From: Pseudomonas svalbardensis
GTDB taxonomy: Bacteria > Pseudomonadota > Gammaproteobacteria > Pseudomonadales > Pseudomonadaceae
Direction: 5' to 3'
Assembly: GCF_030053115.1 (NCBI RefSeq)
Contig: NZ_CP125619.1
Location: 2,553,501-2,617,500 of the forward strand
Length of the DNA: 64,000 nucleotides
A model generated the notes under the pieces. It saw nothing but the letters and a program-made list of their open reading frames with translations. It ran no database searches and was not told the origin of the DNA. This document shows, in pieces, positions 7,759 to 17,474 of this stretch (positions are counted from its first letter, which is position 1; each line of letters starts with the position of its first letter). A program made the translations under genes and the position numbers.

Positions 7759-8961
7759 ATGAAACAGCATATCCTGGTTATCGGCGCAGGTTTCGGTGGC
7801 ATGTGGACGGCTTTGAGCGCCACGCGTCTGTTCGACATTCATGGCCACAACGACGTTGAAGTGACCGTTTTGGCCCCTCAGGCCGAGCTGCGAGTCCGTC
7901 CGCGCTTCTACGAGCCCAATGCTCACCAACTGGTTGCACCGATCGGCGAACTGTTCGATGCGGTCGGCGTCAATTTCATCAAGGGGTCTGCCGAGACCAT
8001 CGACGTTGCGCAAAAACGTGTCGGCTACCTCGATGCGTCGGGCAACCAGCAAGTGTGCAGCTACGACAAACTTGTTCTGGCGACCGGCAGCCGTCTGGCA
8101 CTGCCGAACACGCCAGGTGTGGCGGAACACGCCTTCGACGTCGACCAGATCGAACAGGCCGTACGCCTGGAAAATCACCTCAAGTCCCTGGTCAACCTGC
8201 CAGAAAGCAACGCCCGCAACACCGTAGTGGTGGCCGGCGGTGGCTTCACCGGGATTGAAACTGCGACTGAAATGCCTGCGCGGCTGCGCGCCATCCTGGG
8301 TGATCGTGCCGACATAGAAGTGATCATCGTTGATCGTGGCGAGAAAGTTGGCGGGTCCATGGGCGCCGAAATCGCCGAATCAATCGCTGAAGCCAGTATT
8401 GAAACGGGCGTGAAATGGCGCTTGAAATCGTCGGTCGTCGCCGTCGATGAAAATGGCGTGACCCTGACCGATGGTCAGCGTATCGATGCAAAAACCGTGG
8501 TCTGGACCACCGGTGTGCGCGCCAGTTCGTTGACCGAGCAGATTCCGGCCGAACGCGATCACCTGGGCCGTCTGCACGTCGACGCGCACCTGAAAGTCAT
8601 TGGCCAGGAAGACATCTTCGCCACCGGCGACGTGGCCTACGCCGCCAGCGATGACTTCGGCAACTTCGCATTGATGACCTGCCAGCACGCTATCTCGCTG
8701 GGTCGTCATGCCGGCAACAACGTGGCCGCACAGATTCTGGGCGTGGACCCGACCCCGTACAGCCAGCCCAAATACGTGACCTGTCTGGATCTGGGCGCCT
8801 GGGGCGCGGTCTACACCGAGGGTTGGGACCGCCAGGTGAAGTTGATCAAGGAGGAAGCCAAAGCGCTGAAGACCCAGATCAACACGATGTGGATCTACCC
8901 GCCCGCGGCTGATCGTGTCACTGCGCTGGCTTCAGCGGATCCGATGATCCCTGTCGCCTGA
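7759..8961 (+). CDS. NDH-2-like NAD(P)H:quinone-type flavoprotein
   Basis: A 400-aa pyridine nucleotide-disulfide oxidoreductase. The start at 7759 follows CCGGAG with seven bases spacing; an in-frame start at 7735 is less likely. The FAD dinucleotide motif is IGAGFGG (about residue 8), the NAD motif is VAGGGFTGIE (about 162), and the second FAD motif ATGDVAY is near 295. There is no redox-active CxxxxC, so it belongs with type II NADH dehydrogenases rather than disulfide reductases. No C-terminal membrane helix is obvious. Electrons would pass from NAD(P)H to a quinone or other acceptor. A strong terminator follows. Confidence 0.85.
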   Translation: MKQHILVIGAGFGGMWTALSATRLFDIHGHNDVEVTVLAPQAELRVRPRFYEPNAHQLVAPIGELFDAVGVNFIKGSAETIDVAQKRVGYLDASGNQQVCSYDKLVLATGSRLALPNTPGVAEHAFDVDQIEQAVRLENHLKSLVNLPESNARNTVVVAGGGFTGIETATEMPARLRAILGDRADIEVIIVDRGEKVGGSMGAEIAESIAEASIETGVKWRLKSSVVAVDENGVTLTDGQRIDAKTVVWTTGVRASSLTEQIPAERDHLGRLHVDAHLKVIGQEDIFATGDVAYAASDDFGNFALMTCQHAISLGRHAGNNVAAQILGVDPTPYSQPKYVTCLDLGAWGAVYTEGWDRQVKLIKEEAKALKTQINTMWIYPPAADRVTALASADPMIPVA

Positions 8962-9000
8962 AACGTCGGCAGCGTTGCTTCGATAACGCTGCCTGCTTAG

Positions 9001-9040
9001 AAAAAATCCCGCCTGGGTTCTCTTGGGCGGGATTTTTTTT
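9001..9040 (+). terminator. Rho-independent terminator
   Basis: AAAAAATCCCGCC pairs with GGGCGGGATTTTTTTT across an 11-base loop. The long A and T tracts make it usable on both strands. It ends the flavoprotein gene. Confidence 0.93.
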
Positions 9041-9088
9041 GTGCCTTGAACGGTTGCGGCCGTGAAATTTAACGTGTAGTTTTTCATG

Positions 9089-9110
9089 AAAATATAAGTA
9101 TAAAAATTCA
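9089..9110 (+). promoter_or_regulatory. Candidate PuuR-type operator before the puu-like operon
   Basis: AAAATATAA at 9089-9097, followed by an AT-rich stretch to 9110, lies about 25 bases before the oxidase start. E. coli PuuR recognises a site beginning AAAATATAATGAAC (recalled). The match is nine bases plus partial continuation, and a PuuR-like gene is in the operon. The stretch could also simply be promoter -10 sequence. Confidence 0.4.
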
Positions 9111-9120
9111 CGAGGCCTGC

Positions 9121-10410
9121 ATGTTTCAGCAATCTACCCAGCACGTCGCCAGCTATTACGCCCACACCTGCGCCGATCGTCTGTTCGATCGAGCCGCGTT
9201 GGAGGGCGAGCAGGACACTGAGGTGTTGATCATCGGGGCCGGCTTCAGTGGGTTGCATACGGCGTTGCGTCTGGCCCTGACCGGCAAGCGCGTGACGTTG
9301 CTGGAAGCCAGTCGGGTGGCCTGGGCCGCCTCGGGTCGCAATGGTGGTCAGGCCATTCTCGGTTGGTCGTGTGACATGCCGCCGTTGGAGTCGGCGCTGG
9401 GTTATGAGCGCGCGCGCCGGTTATGGGACAGCATGCGCTGGGCTGCCCGGGAGTTGCGAGATTTGCCCGCGCGCCATGGTTTTGATTGTGACTATCGGCC
9501 TGGCCACCTCTGGACGTCGGTGATGCTGCGTCGGGTGAGTCTGCTGACAGAATGGCAACACGAGGCCAGCCACAAGTGGGGTCACGATGGTTTGCAGTTC
9601 ATTTCGCGCGAGGCGTTGCCTGATTGGGTCGCCAGTGAGCGCTACCAGGCGGGCCTGTTCGATCCTGAAGGTGGGCATTTGAATCCGCTGAAACTGGCGC
9701 TCGGTCTGGCCGCTGCGATTGAACAGGCCGGTGGACGCATTCATGAGCAGAGCAAGGCGTTGAATTATCGCGAAGAAGGTGATCGTTACGTGGTCACCAC
9801 TGAACGCGGTCGCATTCGCGCTGACGTGCTGGTGCTGGCGTGCAATGCCTACCTTGATCGGCTTGATCCGCAGCTGTCGAGTTGCGTGTTACCGGTTGGC
9901 ACTTATCAGGTGGCCACCGCGCCACTTTCAGAGCAACAGGCGACCGCGCTGCTACCCAGCAATGTGTGCGTCACCGACAACCAGTTTGTTCTCGATTATT
10001 TCCGCCGTACGCCGGACAACCGCCTGCTGTTCGGTGGTGGTTGCACTTACTTGGGCGGCATGCCGACGGACATCGCCGCGGCGACACGACCCTATCTGGA
10101 GCGCGTGTTTCCCCAGCTCAAGGGCGTCGAACTGGACTTTGCCTGGGGAGGACACATCGATCTGACCCTCAAACGCACGCCTGACATCGGCCGACGTGGC
10201 GATCTCTACTGGCTGCAGGGTTACTCCGGACATGGCGTGCTGCCGACATTGGCCGGGGCGCGTGCCGTGTCCGACGCGATACTTGGCCGGCCGGATGAGC
10301 TGGCGTTGTACCAGGGTTTGATCAACGGCAGTTTTCCCGGTGGAAAGTATTTGGCAGCACCGCTGGAAGCCATCGGCAAGGCCTGGTATCGGCTGCGCGA
10401 CAGCCTTTGA
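9121..10410 (+). CDS. FAD-dependent amine oxidase, PuuB-like (gamma-glutamylputrescine oxidase family)
   Basis: A 429-aa D-amino-acid-oxidase-fold flavoprotein. The N-terminal FAD motif is IIGAGFSGLHTALRL (about residue 37), followed by ASGRNGGQAI, typical for this group, and a C-terminal GYSGHGVLPTLAG segment that completes the FAD site. PuuB oxidises the gamma-glutamyl amine made by PuuA to gamma-glutamyl-aminobutyraldehyde and H2O2. A PuuR-like regulator and a PuuA-like synthetase follow on the same strand, which supports this role. The amine (putrescine or another) cannot be read from the sequence. Confidence 0.85.
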   Translation: MFQQSTQHVASYYAHTCADRLFDRAALEGEQDTEVLIIGAGFSGLHTALRLALTGKRVTLLEASRVAWAASGRNGGQAILGWSCDMPPLESALGYERARRLWDSMRWAARELRDLPARHGFDCDYRPGHLWTSVMLRRVSLLTEWQHEASHKWGHDGLQFISREALPDWVASERYQAGLFDPEGGHLNPLKLALGLAAAIEQAGGRIHEQSKALNYREEGDRYVVTTERGRIRADVLVLACNAYLDRLDPQLSSCVLPVGTYQVATAPLSEQQATALLPSNVCVTDNQFVLDYFRRTPDNRLLFGGGCTYLGGMPTDIAAATRPYLERVFPQLKGVELDFAWGGHIDLTLKRTPDIGRRGDLYWLQGYSGHGVLPTLAGARAVSDAILGRPDELALYQGLINGSFPGGKYLAAPLEAIGKAWYRLRDSL

Positions 10411-10435
10411 AGCATCAATTTCTGGAAGCCTCTAG

Positions 10436-10990
10436 ATGGACATGCAAGAAGAAATCTCGGCGCTGGCGATCCTGATCCAGGACCTGCGCAAACACAAAAA
10501 ATACACGCTGAAAGAGCTGGCGGACAAAATCGGTCGTTCGGTCGGGTTTCTCTCGCAAGTAGAACGGGGGTTGTCACGTCCCACGGTGGCGGACTTGACC
10601 GCCATCAGCGAAACCCTCGGCGTGCCGACCACTTATTTCTACAGCTTGCCCAAACCCATGGCATTGCCTTGGGTGACCCGTCCGGATGAGCGACGCACGC
10701 TGTATTACGCCGACGGGATTACCGACATCCTTGTCTCTCCGAAGATGAGGGCGTCCTTTTCAATGCTTGAAAGCCAACTGGAGCCCGGCGCCAGCAGTGG
10801 TGATCGGCACATGAACGACAGCTCGGAGCAGGGTGGCTATGTCCTCGAGGGTGAGCTGACGCTGTGGCTGGATGACGATAACCCGGTGACATTGCGCACC
10901 GGCGACAGTTTTCAGCTGGCCAGTCATACGCATTGTCGCTACGGCAACCTCTCGGATCAGCTCGCCCGGGTGCTTTGGGTTTACACCTGA
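10436..10990 (+). CDS. XRE-cupin regulator, PuuR-like
   Basis: A 184-aa protein with an N-terminal HTH_3 domain (LKELADKIGRSVGFLSQVER, about residues 22-45) and a C-terminal cupin (ESQLEPGASSGD to a second conserved motif around LRTGDSFQLASHTHC). This architecture matches PuuR, which represses polyamine use genes and senses the substrate through the cupin. It lies 25 bases after the oxidase and 24 before the synthetase, so it probably autoregulates its own operon. Confidence 0.85.
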   Translation: MDMQEEISALAILIQDLRKHKKYTLKELADKIGRSVGFLSQVERGLSRPTVADLTAISETLGVPTTYFYSLPKPMALPWVTRPDERRTLYYADGITDILVSPKMRASFSMLESQLEPGASSGDRHMNDSSEQGGYVLEGELTLWLDDDNPVTLRTGDSFQLASHTHCRYGNLSDQLARVLWVYT

Positions 10991-11014
10991 TAAAAACAAC
11001 AAGGAACACTAACG

Positions 11015-12361
11015 ATGGATGCTGTCTGCTCTGATCTGGTTGCTGAGGTTCGCGCGTTTCGCCAGCGCTTCCCGCAGGTGCGTTACGTTGACCTGATTTC
11101 CCTGGACATTCCCGGGCATTTTTACGGCAAACGCTACCCGATAGACATGCTCGAGAAGGTCGCCGCTGGCAGCGTGCTCAAGCTGCCGCAAAACTGTGTG
11201 TTGCTGGGTACGCAGGGCGGTCTGTTCAAAATCGGCGACTACTGTTTCAACGACGGCGACCCGGATGCTCCACGCCGCCTGGTGCCCGGTACGCTCAAGC
11301 CAGTGAGCTGGGAAAAGCAACCACTGGGGCAGATGCTGATTACTTCAAACGGTACTGAAAAGCCAATCGTCTTCGAGCCGCGCGAAGTGTTGGCGCAGGT
11401 GCTTGAGCGCCTCGGCCGAAAAGGGATTTTCCCCGTGGTCGCATTCGAATTGGAGTTCTATCTGTTCGATCGCCAGCTACGTGACGGCTTGCCACAGTTC
11501 CCTCGCGATCAGCTGACCGACGATGCCGATGATCAGCCGAATATGCACATCGAACGGCTGTCGAGATTTTCACCGGTACTCGATGACATGGTCGAGACGG
11601 CGCGGGCGCAAGGCATTGATGCCACGGTAATCACTGCGGAGCTGGGCCCGGGCCAGTTCGAGATCAATTTCGGTCACCTTGACGACGGTCTGCGTGCGGC
11701 CGACTGGGCGGCCCTGTTCTGCCGCAGCACACGGGGCGTGGCCCTCAAGCACAACCACCGCGCCAGCTTCATGGCCAAACCCTACTTGCAGCATCCCGGT
11801 AGCGGCATGCATGTGCATGTGAGCCTTTACGACGAGGCGGGAACCAACCTGTTGGCGGCTAACGATCAGCAGGCGCTGCGCCATGCAGTGGCCGGTTGCC
11901 TTGAAGTGTTGCCGCATTGCATGCCGATCTTTGCACCGAATCACAATGCAATGCGTCGCTTGAGCGGCACGGTGAATGTCGCGACGCGCGCCAGTTGGGG
12001 CTTTGAAGATCGTGACGCCTGCCTGCGGGTGCCTGAGTCGGACGCTAAAAATCTGCGCATCGAACATCGCCTGGCAGGCGCGGATGCCAATCCTTATCTC
12101 GTGTTGGCGGCGATTCTGGTCGGGCTGGAGCAAGGGCTGGAAGTGGGGCGTGAACCGATTGCATCCCTCAACGAAGATCGTGGCAGCGGAATCGACTTCC
12201 CGCTGGAGATGCTGGAGGCCGTGCGTTCGATGCAAAACAACGTGCAGCTGCGCGAGGGTTTGGGGGCAGAGTTTGTAGATGTCTACTGCGAAAACAAGCG
12301 CCAGGACCATTTGGCGTTCCTGCAGGACATCAGTGCGCGGGAGTATCGCTGGTACCTGTAA
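11015..12361 (+). CDS. Glutamine-synthetase-family gamma-glutamyl amine synthetase, PuuA-like
   Basis: A 448-aa GS-fold enzyme. Visible signatures are the ATP/metal region SGMHVHVSL (about residue 267), PNHNAMRRLSG (about 310) and the glutamate site EHRLAGADANPYL (about 350). The N-terminal beta-grasp segment is DLISLDIPGHFYGKRYP. It lacks the adenylylation-loop Tyr motif of housekeeping GlnA, and the length is that of PuuA/GlnA3-type enzymes. It would join glutamate to an amine with ATP. AAGGA stands ahead of the ATG. It is the third gene of the puuB-puuR-puuA-like set, ended by the hairpin at 12518. Confidence 0.88.
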   Translation: MDAVCSDLVAEVRAFRQRFPQVRYVDLISLDIPGHFYGKRYPIDMLEKVAAGSVLKLPQNCVLLGTQGGLFKIGDYCFNDGDPDAPRRLVPGTLKPVSWEKQPLGQMLITSNGTEKPIVFEPREVLAQVLERLGRKGIFPVVAFELEFYLFDRQLRDGLPQFPRDQLTDDADDQPNMHIERLSRFSPVLDDMVETARAQGIDATVITAELGPGQFEINFGHLDDGLRAADWAALFCRSTRGVALKHNHRASFMAKPYLQHPGSGMHVHVSLYDEAGTNLLAANDQQALRHAVAGCLEVLPHCMPIFAPNHNAMRRLSGTVNVATRASWGFEDRDACLRVPESDAKNLRIEHRLAGADANPYLVLAAILVGLEQGLEVGREPIASLNEDRGSGIDFPLEMLEAVRSMQNNVQLREGLGAEFVDVYCENKRQDHLAFLQDISAREYRWYL

Positions 12362-12517
12362 AGGGGGAATTTTCGACGCTCGCCCATAAAAATTGTGTGG
12401 ATATTTAATGAGTTAGACGTTTTAGTAACCGGATAGTGAATCAAAATATCTTGTTGCAGGCAGAAATATTAAGTAATATTCGCCCCGCGTTCACCACCAC
12501 GGTTTATGCATTTTGAG

Positions 12518-12552
12518 TCCCAGGCGTCCATCAGCTGCCTGGGATTTTTTTT
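12518..12552 (+). terminator. Rho-independent terminator
   Basis: TCCCAGGC (12518-12525) pairs with GCCTGGGA (12537-12544), followed by eight T. It ends the puu-like operon. The rest of the 270-base gap before the response-regulator stop is AT-rich and shows nothing else. Confidence 0.92.
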
Positions 12553-12631
12553 GCCTGAAATTCGGACCGGTGCGCACAATCTGACCCGGTGCATCAAGAC
12601 CACAATCACAGCGGCAAATGATGCATATCCA

Positions 12632-13264
12632 CTACCGCGAGATGATCCCGTGATCGATCGCGTATTTGACCAGCGCCGCCGGTTTGTCGATGTTGAGTTT
12701 GCGACGGATGCTCAAGCGATGGGTTTCTACCGTGCGAACGCTGATGTCCAGTTCGCGGGCCATCTCCTTGTTGTTCAACCCCTGGGCCATCTTGTACAAC
12801 ACCTGGCTCTCGCGCGGTGTCAGCTCGTTGTCGGTATTTTTATCGGCGATGAGCCGCTGGGCGATCTCGGCACTGTAGAACGTGCCGCCACTGGCGATGG
12901 CTTCGATCGCCGCGATGATTTCCCGCGACGGTGAATTCTTCAGCACATAGCCGCTGGCCCCCGCGCGAACGGACTCACTCACGTATTCATTATTGTCGTA
13001 CATGCTGAGCACCAGCACCTTGAGCGACGGGTACTGGCTGCGCAACACCCGGGTCAGCTCGAGCCCGTTCATGTCCCGCAGGCTGATGTCGACCAGCAAC
13101 AGGTCCGGCTGGCAGCGTCCGACCATTTCAATGGCATCCGCGCCACTCTCGGCTTCGCCCACCACTTCCAGGGGGGCCATGACCGCCAGTAGTGCTTTGA
13201 TCCCGTCGCGGACCAGGGCGTGATCGTCGACCAGGGCGACGCGGATCGGGTAGGGCAGGTTCAT
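12632..13264 (-). CDS. NarL/FixJ-family response regulator
   Basis: A 210-aa two-domain regulator. The receiver domain has the acidic pair in ALVDDH (residues 12-14), the phospho-acceptor Asp in LLLVDISL (about 58) and Lys in YVLKNSP (about 109). The C-terminal LuxR-type HTH runs from ELTPRESQVLYKMAQGLNNK to VETHRLSIRRKL. It is cotranscribed with the histidine kinase directly upstream (34-base gap). The pair lies beside, and divergent from, cstA, so control of that transporter by a carboxylate-type signal is a reasonable inference. Confidence 0.93.
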   Translation of the reverse strand: MNLPYPIRVALVDDHALVRDGIKALLAVMAPLEVVGEAESGADAIEMVGRCQPDLLLVDISLRDMNGLELTRVLRSQYPSLKVLVLSMYDNNEYVSESVRAGASGYVLKNSPSREIIAAIEAIASGGTFYSAEIAQRLIADKNTDNELTPRESQVLYKMAQGLNNKEMARELDISVRTVETHRLSIRRKLNIDKPAALVKYAIDHGIISR

Positions 13265-13297
13265 CGCGGGTATTCACTCTTGTTGTCAGGGGGTGAG

Positions 13298-14665
13298 TCA
13301 GCGTGTTGTACCGGGCATTTTCATTGGCAGCCAAACGTCCAGCTCGCTTCTTCCCGGCATCGAGATCAGGTCGAATCGTCCACCAAAATGCTCGACACGC
13401 TCACGGATATTACGCAGGCCAATGCCCGTATGACGACGTTCGACCTGGGCGACGTTGAAACCGATACCGTCATCGACCACTGTCAACCGTACGGAATCTT
13501 CGGACCCGTACAAGGTAATGGAGACGTTTTTAGCCTGGGCATGTCGTTCAACATTAGTCAGGCCTTCTTGCACGATGCGAAACAGCGAAACCGCTGCCCC
13601 ATCGACCAAGTGGCAGTCGAATTCGTTGTCGTTGTAAGTCACCACCAGGCCGCTGCGTTGCTCGAATTCTGCGGCGAGTTGACCGATCGCCGCCGGCAGC
13701 CCCAGGGTGTCGAGCAGCGAGGAGCGCAGGTCGTGGGAGAGGCTGCGAACCTCGCCAATCGCTTCCCCCAGGCGTTCCGTGGCGTCTCTCAGCGTACTCA
13801 AACCCTTGTCGTGTGCTGGCCCATTATCGAGCAGATGGCTGGCCAGCTCGAACTGAAACTTGATGGAGACCAGTAGCTGACTGATGCCGTCGTGCAGTTC
13901 ACGAGAAACCCGTGAGCGCTCTTCCTCTTGCAAGCTGACGATACGCTGAGTCAGGCGCTGAAGTTTTTTGTCGGCCAGACGATGCTCGCTGACGTTTAGT
14001 GTCATGCCGCTGGCGAAGACAAACAGCACCGCCACGAGGGCCACCGCGGCAATCGCCAGCATGGTTTTACGAATGCCCTGGGCCACTTCGTCACGCGCCT
14101 GCTGGGTGGCGCGCTCAACGTCTTCAAGGTAGATGCCGGTGCCGAGCATCCAGCCCCAACGATCCAGCATCACCACATAGGCGAGCTTGTCGGTCACCTG
14201 GCCGGAAGAGGGCTTGTTCCAGGCGTAGCGTTGAAAGCCTTCGCCCGATTGCGCACTTTTGAGCAACGCTTGGATCACCGGCAAACCGTGAGGGTCCTTC
14301 ATGTCCCACAGGTATTTGCCCACCAGCTCGGACTGGCGCGCGTGCATCAGGCTGCGACCCTCGTGGTCGTAGACGAAGAAGTAGCCATTGATGCCAAAGC
14401 TGAGCTTGCGCAGTTCTTCCAGCACTTTTTGCTGTGCGTGTTCGTCACCGTGGCCGTCGTCGTACAGTGGCTCGATCAGGCTTTGCGCCATTTCGACGTA
14501 GTTCTTAAGTTCGGCTCGCTTGCTGGCCAGAATGCTGTCTTCGATCAGTTGCGCCTGTTGTTCACCCAGTTGGCGGTTCATGGAAATCACCAGCGCGCAG
14601 ATGACGGCGATGGCCAACACCAGCGGAAGAATCCCGAGCGCGACGATTTTGTGTTTGAGCTGCAT
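13298..14665 (-). CDS. Cache-domain sensor histidine kinase (HisKA_3/NarX-type)
   Basis: A 455-aa membrane kinase. The start at 14665 has AGGAG five bases ahead; an in-frame start at 14710 lacks this. Order: TM helix (about residues 7-27, IVALGILPLVLAIAVICALV), periplasmic single Cache domain (about 35-195; GINGYFFVYDHEGRSLMH and WGWMLGTGIYL are typical sCache_2 features, which often bind small carboxylates), second TM (about 203-223), phospho-acceptor His in SRELHDGISQLLVSIKF (about 265), and HATPase with EGLTNVERHAQA and GIGFN. It pairs with the NarL-type regulator. The signal is probably a small organic acid, inferred from the Cache type and neighbouring cstA. Confidence 0.92.
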   Translation of the reverse strand: MQLKHKIVALGILPLVLAIAVICALVISMNRQLGEQQAQLIEDSILASKRAELKNYVEMAQSLIEPLYDDGHGDEHAQQKVLEELRKLSFGINGYFFVYDHEGRSLMHARQSELVGKYLWDMKDPHGLPVIQALLKSAQSGEGFQRYAWNKPSSGQVTDKLAYVVMLDRWGWMLGTGIYLEDVERATQQARDEVAQGIRKTMLAIAAVALVAVLFVFASGMTLNVSEHRLADKKLQRLTQRIVSLQEEERSRVSRELHDGISQLLVSIKFQFELASHLLDNGPAHDKGLSTLRDATERLGEAIGEVRSLSHDLRSSLLDTLGLPAAIGQLAAEFEQRSGLVVTYNDNEFDCHLVDGAAVSLFRIVQEGLTNVERHAQAKNVSITLYGSEDSVRLTVVDDGIGFNVAQVERRHTGIGLRNIRERVEHFGGRFDLISMPGRSELDVWLPMKMPGTTR

Positions 14666-14829
14666 CTCTGCTCCTGTCCGGATCGAGGGAAGGCGAAGGC
14701 CCGGCATCATATGCCAAAGATACGCGCGTCCAGTAGCGGTGCTGGACGGAATGACCTGTGGCTGGCTTGTCGGGTCGCTGCATCGCTGCGATGGCGGCCT
14801 TAGGGCCGACCATGCTGTTGTTGACTGAG

Positions 14830-15120
14830 TACATATCCATTTCTGCGGTAACGGCCACTTAGGGTTTCGCCCTTACGGCGAGTCCCTTTTGGCAAACGCC
14901 CCTAAAGGAACCAAAAGGTCTCGCCCCGAGCGTCCGGCCCCTCGCCTAGGCTCGGCGTTCCTTCGCTCCGGTATCCATCCGGGGACACTGCCCTCCGGTC
15001 TGCTTCGCGACGACCTACATGCAGCGTGTTCGACTGCGTCGAACGGCGCTGCGCGCCACTCCCCGGATGAACACCTCCACTCAGCCTCCCGAAGGGGCGG
15101 GTGGATCAAGATCAAGAGCT
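14830..15120. repeat. Dispersed intergenic repeat, uninterrupted copy
   Basis: This stretch (TACATATCC, then TTTCTGCGGTAACGGC, CCTTACGGCGAGTC, CTAGGCTCGGCGTTCC and ATCAAGATCAAGAGC) parallels a second copy at 19877-21572 that is split by the IS4-family element. No gene is visible, though small ORFs are often annotated in such repeats. It is a dispersed repeat of Pseudomonas genomes, identified here by the internal second copy. Confidence 0.7.
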
Positions 15121-15180
15121 GCAGGCGAGCTAACGCTCGGCCTGTTGAGTGGTGAGGGGCGAAAGGCGAACACCGATTCC

Positions 15181-15250
15181 CTGTGGGAGCGAGCTTGCTC
15201 GCGAAGGCGGCCTGACAGCCGACCAATTACTCATTCCCCTGTGGGAGCGG
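15181..15250. repeat. REP-type units upstream of cstA
   Basis: CTGTGGGAGCGAGCTTGCTC begins at 15181 and a second, partial CTGTGGGAGCGG begins at 15239. Both match the REP family seen between benC and benD, but here in direct orientation and incomplete. Confidence 0.7.
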
Positions 15251-15256
15251 CGTCAT

Positions 15257-15289
15257 CTACGTAGAACTACGTAGGCTCGACGTACGTAG
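15257..15289. promoter_or_regulatory. TACGTA repeat cluster upstream of cstA (candidate operator)
   Basis: The palindrome CTACGTAG occurs at 15257-15264 and again at 15267-15274. A third TACGTA core is at 15283-15288 (GTACGTAG). Spacing of cores is 10 and 15 bases. The cluster ends about 114 bases before the cstA start. NarL-family dimers bind short palindromic sites of this kind, and such a regulator is encoded next door. The link is inferred. Confidence 0.5.
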
Positions 15290-15402
15290 TAACGCGGATT
15301 TATTTGTAGACGGCATGCGGGGATATTGGGCCAGCTCCGCACAGCGGACACAATTATAAAAATTACCGCCGCAGTCCACTGGCTGTCGGCAGGAGACACG
15401 CT

Positions 15403-17460
15403 ATGCCCCGTCTGGCTAAACACCTCGCCTGGTTTGCCGTGGCTGTCCTGGGAGCGTTTGCGCTAAGTGTCGTGGCCCTGCGCCGCGGCGAAGCGATCAA
15501 CGCACTCTGGATCGTAGTCGCAGCAGTCGCTATCTACCTCGTCGCTTATCGTTACTACAGCCTGTTCATCGCCACCAAGGTGATGCAACTCGACCCCAAT
15601 CGTGCCACGCCCGCTGTCGTTAACAATGACGGTCTGGACTACGTGCCGACCAACAAACACGTACTTTTCGGTCACCACTTCGCCGCCATCGCTGGCGCAG
15701 GGCCGCTGGTCGGTCCGGTCCTGGCGGCGCAGATGGGCTACCTGCCCGGTACGCTGTGGCTGATTGCCGGCGTGGTGCTGGCCGGTGCCGTTCAGGACTT
15801 CATGGTCCTGTTCATGTCCACCCGCCGCAACGGTCGTTCCCTCGGCGACATGGTTCGTGAGGAAATGGGCCGCATCCCCGGGACCATCGCGCTGTTCGGC
15901 TGCTTCCTGATCATGGTCATCATCCTCGCGGTGTTGGCGCTGATCGTGGTCAAGGCCCTGGCCGAAAGCCCGTGGGGTATGTTCACGGTGATGGCGACCA
16001 TCCCGATCGCGATGTTCATGGGCATTTACATGCGCTACATCCGTCCGGGCCGCATCGGCGAAATCTCGGTGATCGGCGTGGCGTTGCTGCTGGGTTCGAT
16101 CTGGCTGGGCGGGCAGATTGCCGCTGATCCGGTCTGGGCCAAGGCCTTTACCTTTACCGGGATCCAGATCACCTGGATGCTGATCGGCTACGGTTTTGTC
16201 GCAGCGGTATTGCCGGTGTGGCTGATTCTGGCGCCGCGGGACTACCTGTCGACCTTCCTGAAAATCGGCACCATCGTGGCCTTGGCGATCGGCATTCTGA
16301 TCACCATGCCCGACCTGAAAATGCCGGCACTGACCCAGTTCGTCGACGGCACCGGGCCGGTATGGAAGGGCGGTCTGTTCCCATTCCTGTTTATCACCAT
16401 CGCCTGTGGCGCGGTCTCGGGTTTCCACGCGCTGATTGCTTCCGGCACTACGCCGAAGTTGCTGGCCAGTGAAGGCCATGCCCGTTACATCGGTTACGGC
16501 GGCATGCTGATGGAATCCTTCGTGGCCATCATGGCGATGGTGGCTGCGTCGGTGATCGAACCAGGCGTGTACTTCGCCATGAACAGCCCGGCGGCGCTTG
16601 TCGGCTCTGATGCTGTTTCGGTTGCTCAGACCGTCAGCAGCTGGGGCTTTGCAATTACCCCGGAAGCACTGCAAGCGGTGGCCAAGGACATCGGTGAAAC
16701 CACCATCCTGGCCCGTGCCGGCGGTGCACCGACCCTGGCAGTCGGTATCGCGCAGATCCTGCACAACCTTCTGCCGGGTGAAAACACCATGGCGTTCTGG
16801 TACCACTTCGCGATCCTGTTCGAAGCGCTGTTCATCCTGACGGCCGTCGATGCCGGTACCCGTGCCGGGCGTTTCATGCTGCAAGACTTGCTCGGTTCCT
16901 TCGTGCCGGCGCTGAAACGCACCGAATCCTGGACCGCCAACCTGATCGCAACCGCCGGTTGTGTGGCGATGTGGGGGTATCTGTTGTACCAGGGCGTGAT
17001 CGATCCGTTGGGAGGCATCAACACCTTGTGGCCGTTGTTCGGTATCTCCAACCAGATGCTGGCCGGTATCGCACTGATGTTGGCGACCGTTGTGCTGATC
17101 AAAATGAAACGCCAGCGCTACGTCTGGGTCACCATGTTGCCCGCCGTGTGGTTGCTGATCTGCACCACCACCGCAGGCTTCATCAAGCTGTTCGATGCCA
17201 ACCCGGCGATCGGTTTCCTGGCCTTGGCCAAGAAGTACAGCGATGCCCTGGCCAACGGTCAGATCCTCGCCCCGGCGAAGAGCATCGACCAGATGCAGCA
17301 CGTGATCTACAACGCGTACACCAACGCAACGCTGACCGCGCTGTTCTTGCTGGTGGTCTTCAGCATCCTGTTCTTTGCACTCAAGGTTGGTATCGCCGCC
17401 TGGGGCACTAAAGAACGTACGGATAAAGAAGCGCCATTCCAGGCACTGCCGGACGCTTGA
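15403..17460 (+). CDS. cstA: CstA/BtsT-family carbon starvation transporter
   Basis: A 685-aa polytopic inner-membrane protein with at least 15 hydrophobic segments. The CstA N-terminal region has [21 protein letters not shown] (about residues 89-109) and [18 protein letters not shown] (about 131). The related E. coli proteins CstA and BtsT are about 700 aa and import pyruvate (BtsT) or peptides/pyruvate (CstA) with protons. AGGAG lies seven bases before the start. A ybdD-type small gene follows, as in E. coli. The divergent Cache-type two-component system and the TACGTA cluster suggest carboxylate-dependent control. Confidence 0.93.
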   Translation: MPRLAKHLAWFAVAVLGAFALSVVALRRGEAINALWIVVAAVAIYLVAYRYYSLFIATKVMQLDPNRATPAVVNNDGLDYVPTNKHVLFGHHFAAIAGAGPLVGPVLAAQMGYLPGTLWLIAGVVLAGAVQDFMVLFMSTRRNGRSLGDMVREEMGRIPGTIALFGCFLIMVIILAVLALIVVKALAESPWGMFTVMATIPIAMFMGIYMRYIRPGRIGEISVIGVALLLGSIWLGGQIAADPVWAKAFTFTGIQITWMLIGYGFVAAVLPVWLILAPRDYLSTFLKIGTIVALAIGILITMPDLKMPALTQFVDGTGPVWKGGLFPFLFITIACGAVSGFHALIASGTTPKLLASEGHARYIGYGGMLMESFVAIMAMVAASVIEPGVYFAMNSPAALVGSDAVSVAQTVSSWGFAITPEALQAVAKDIGETTILARAGGAPTLAVGIAQILHNLLPGENTMAFWYHFAILFEALFILTAVDAGTRAGRFMLQDLLGSFVPALKRTESWTANLIATAGCVAMWGYLLYQGVIDPLGGINTLWPLFGISNQMLAGIALMLATVVLIKMKRQRYVWVTMLPAVWLLICTTTAGFIKLFDANPAIGFLALAKKYSDALANGQILAPAKSIDQMQHVIYNAYTNATLTALFLLVVFSILFFALKVGIAAWGTKERTDKEAPFQALPDA

Positions 17461-17474
17461 TCGAGGATTGCAGC

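Noticed and set aside
14562..14858. Small minus-strand ORF overlapping the kinase start and the dispersed repeat
   Set aside because: It overlaps the kinase gene and repeat sequence, lacks a family and is likely a product of the repeat.
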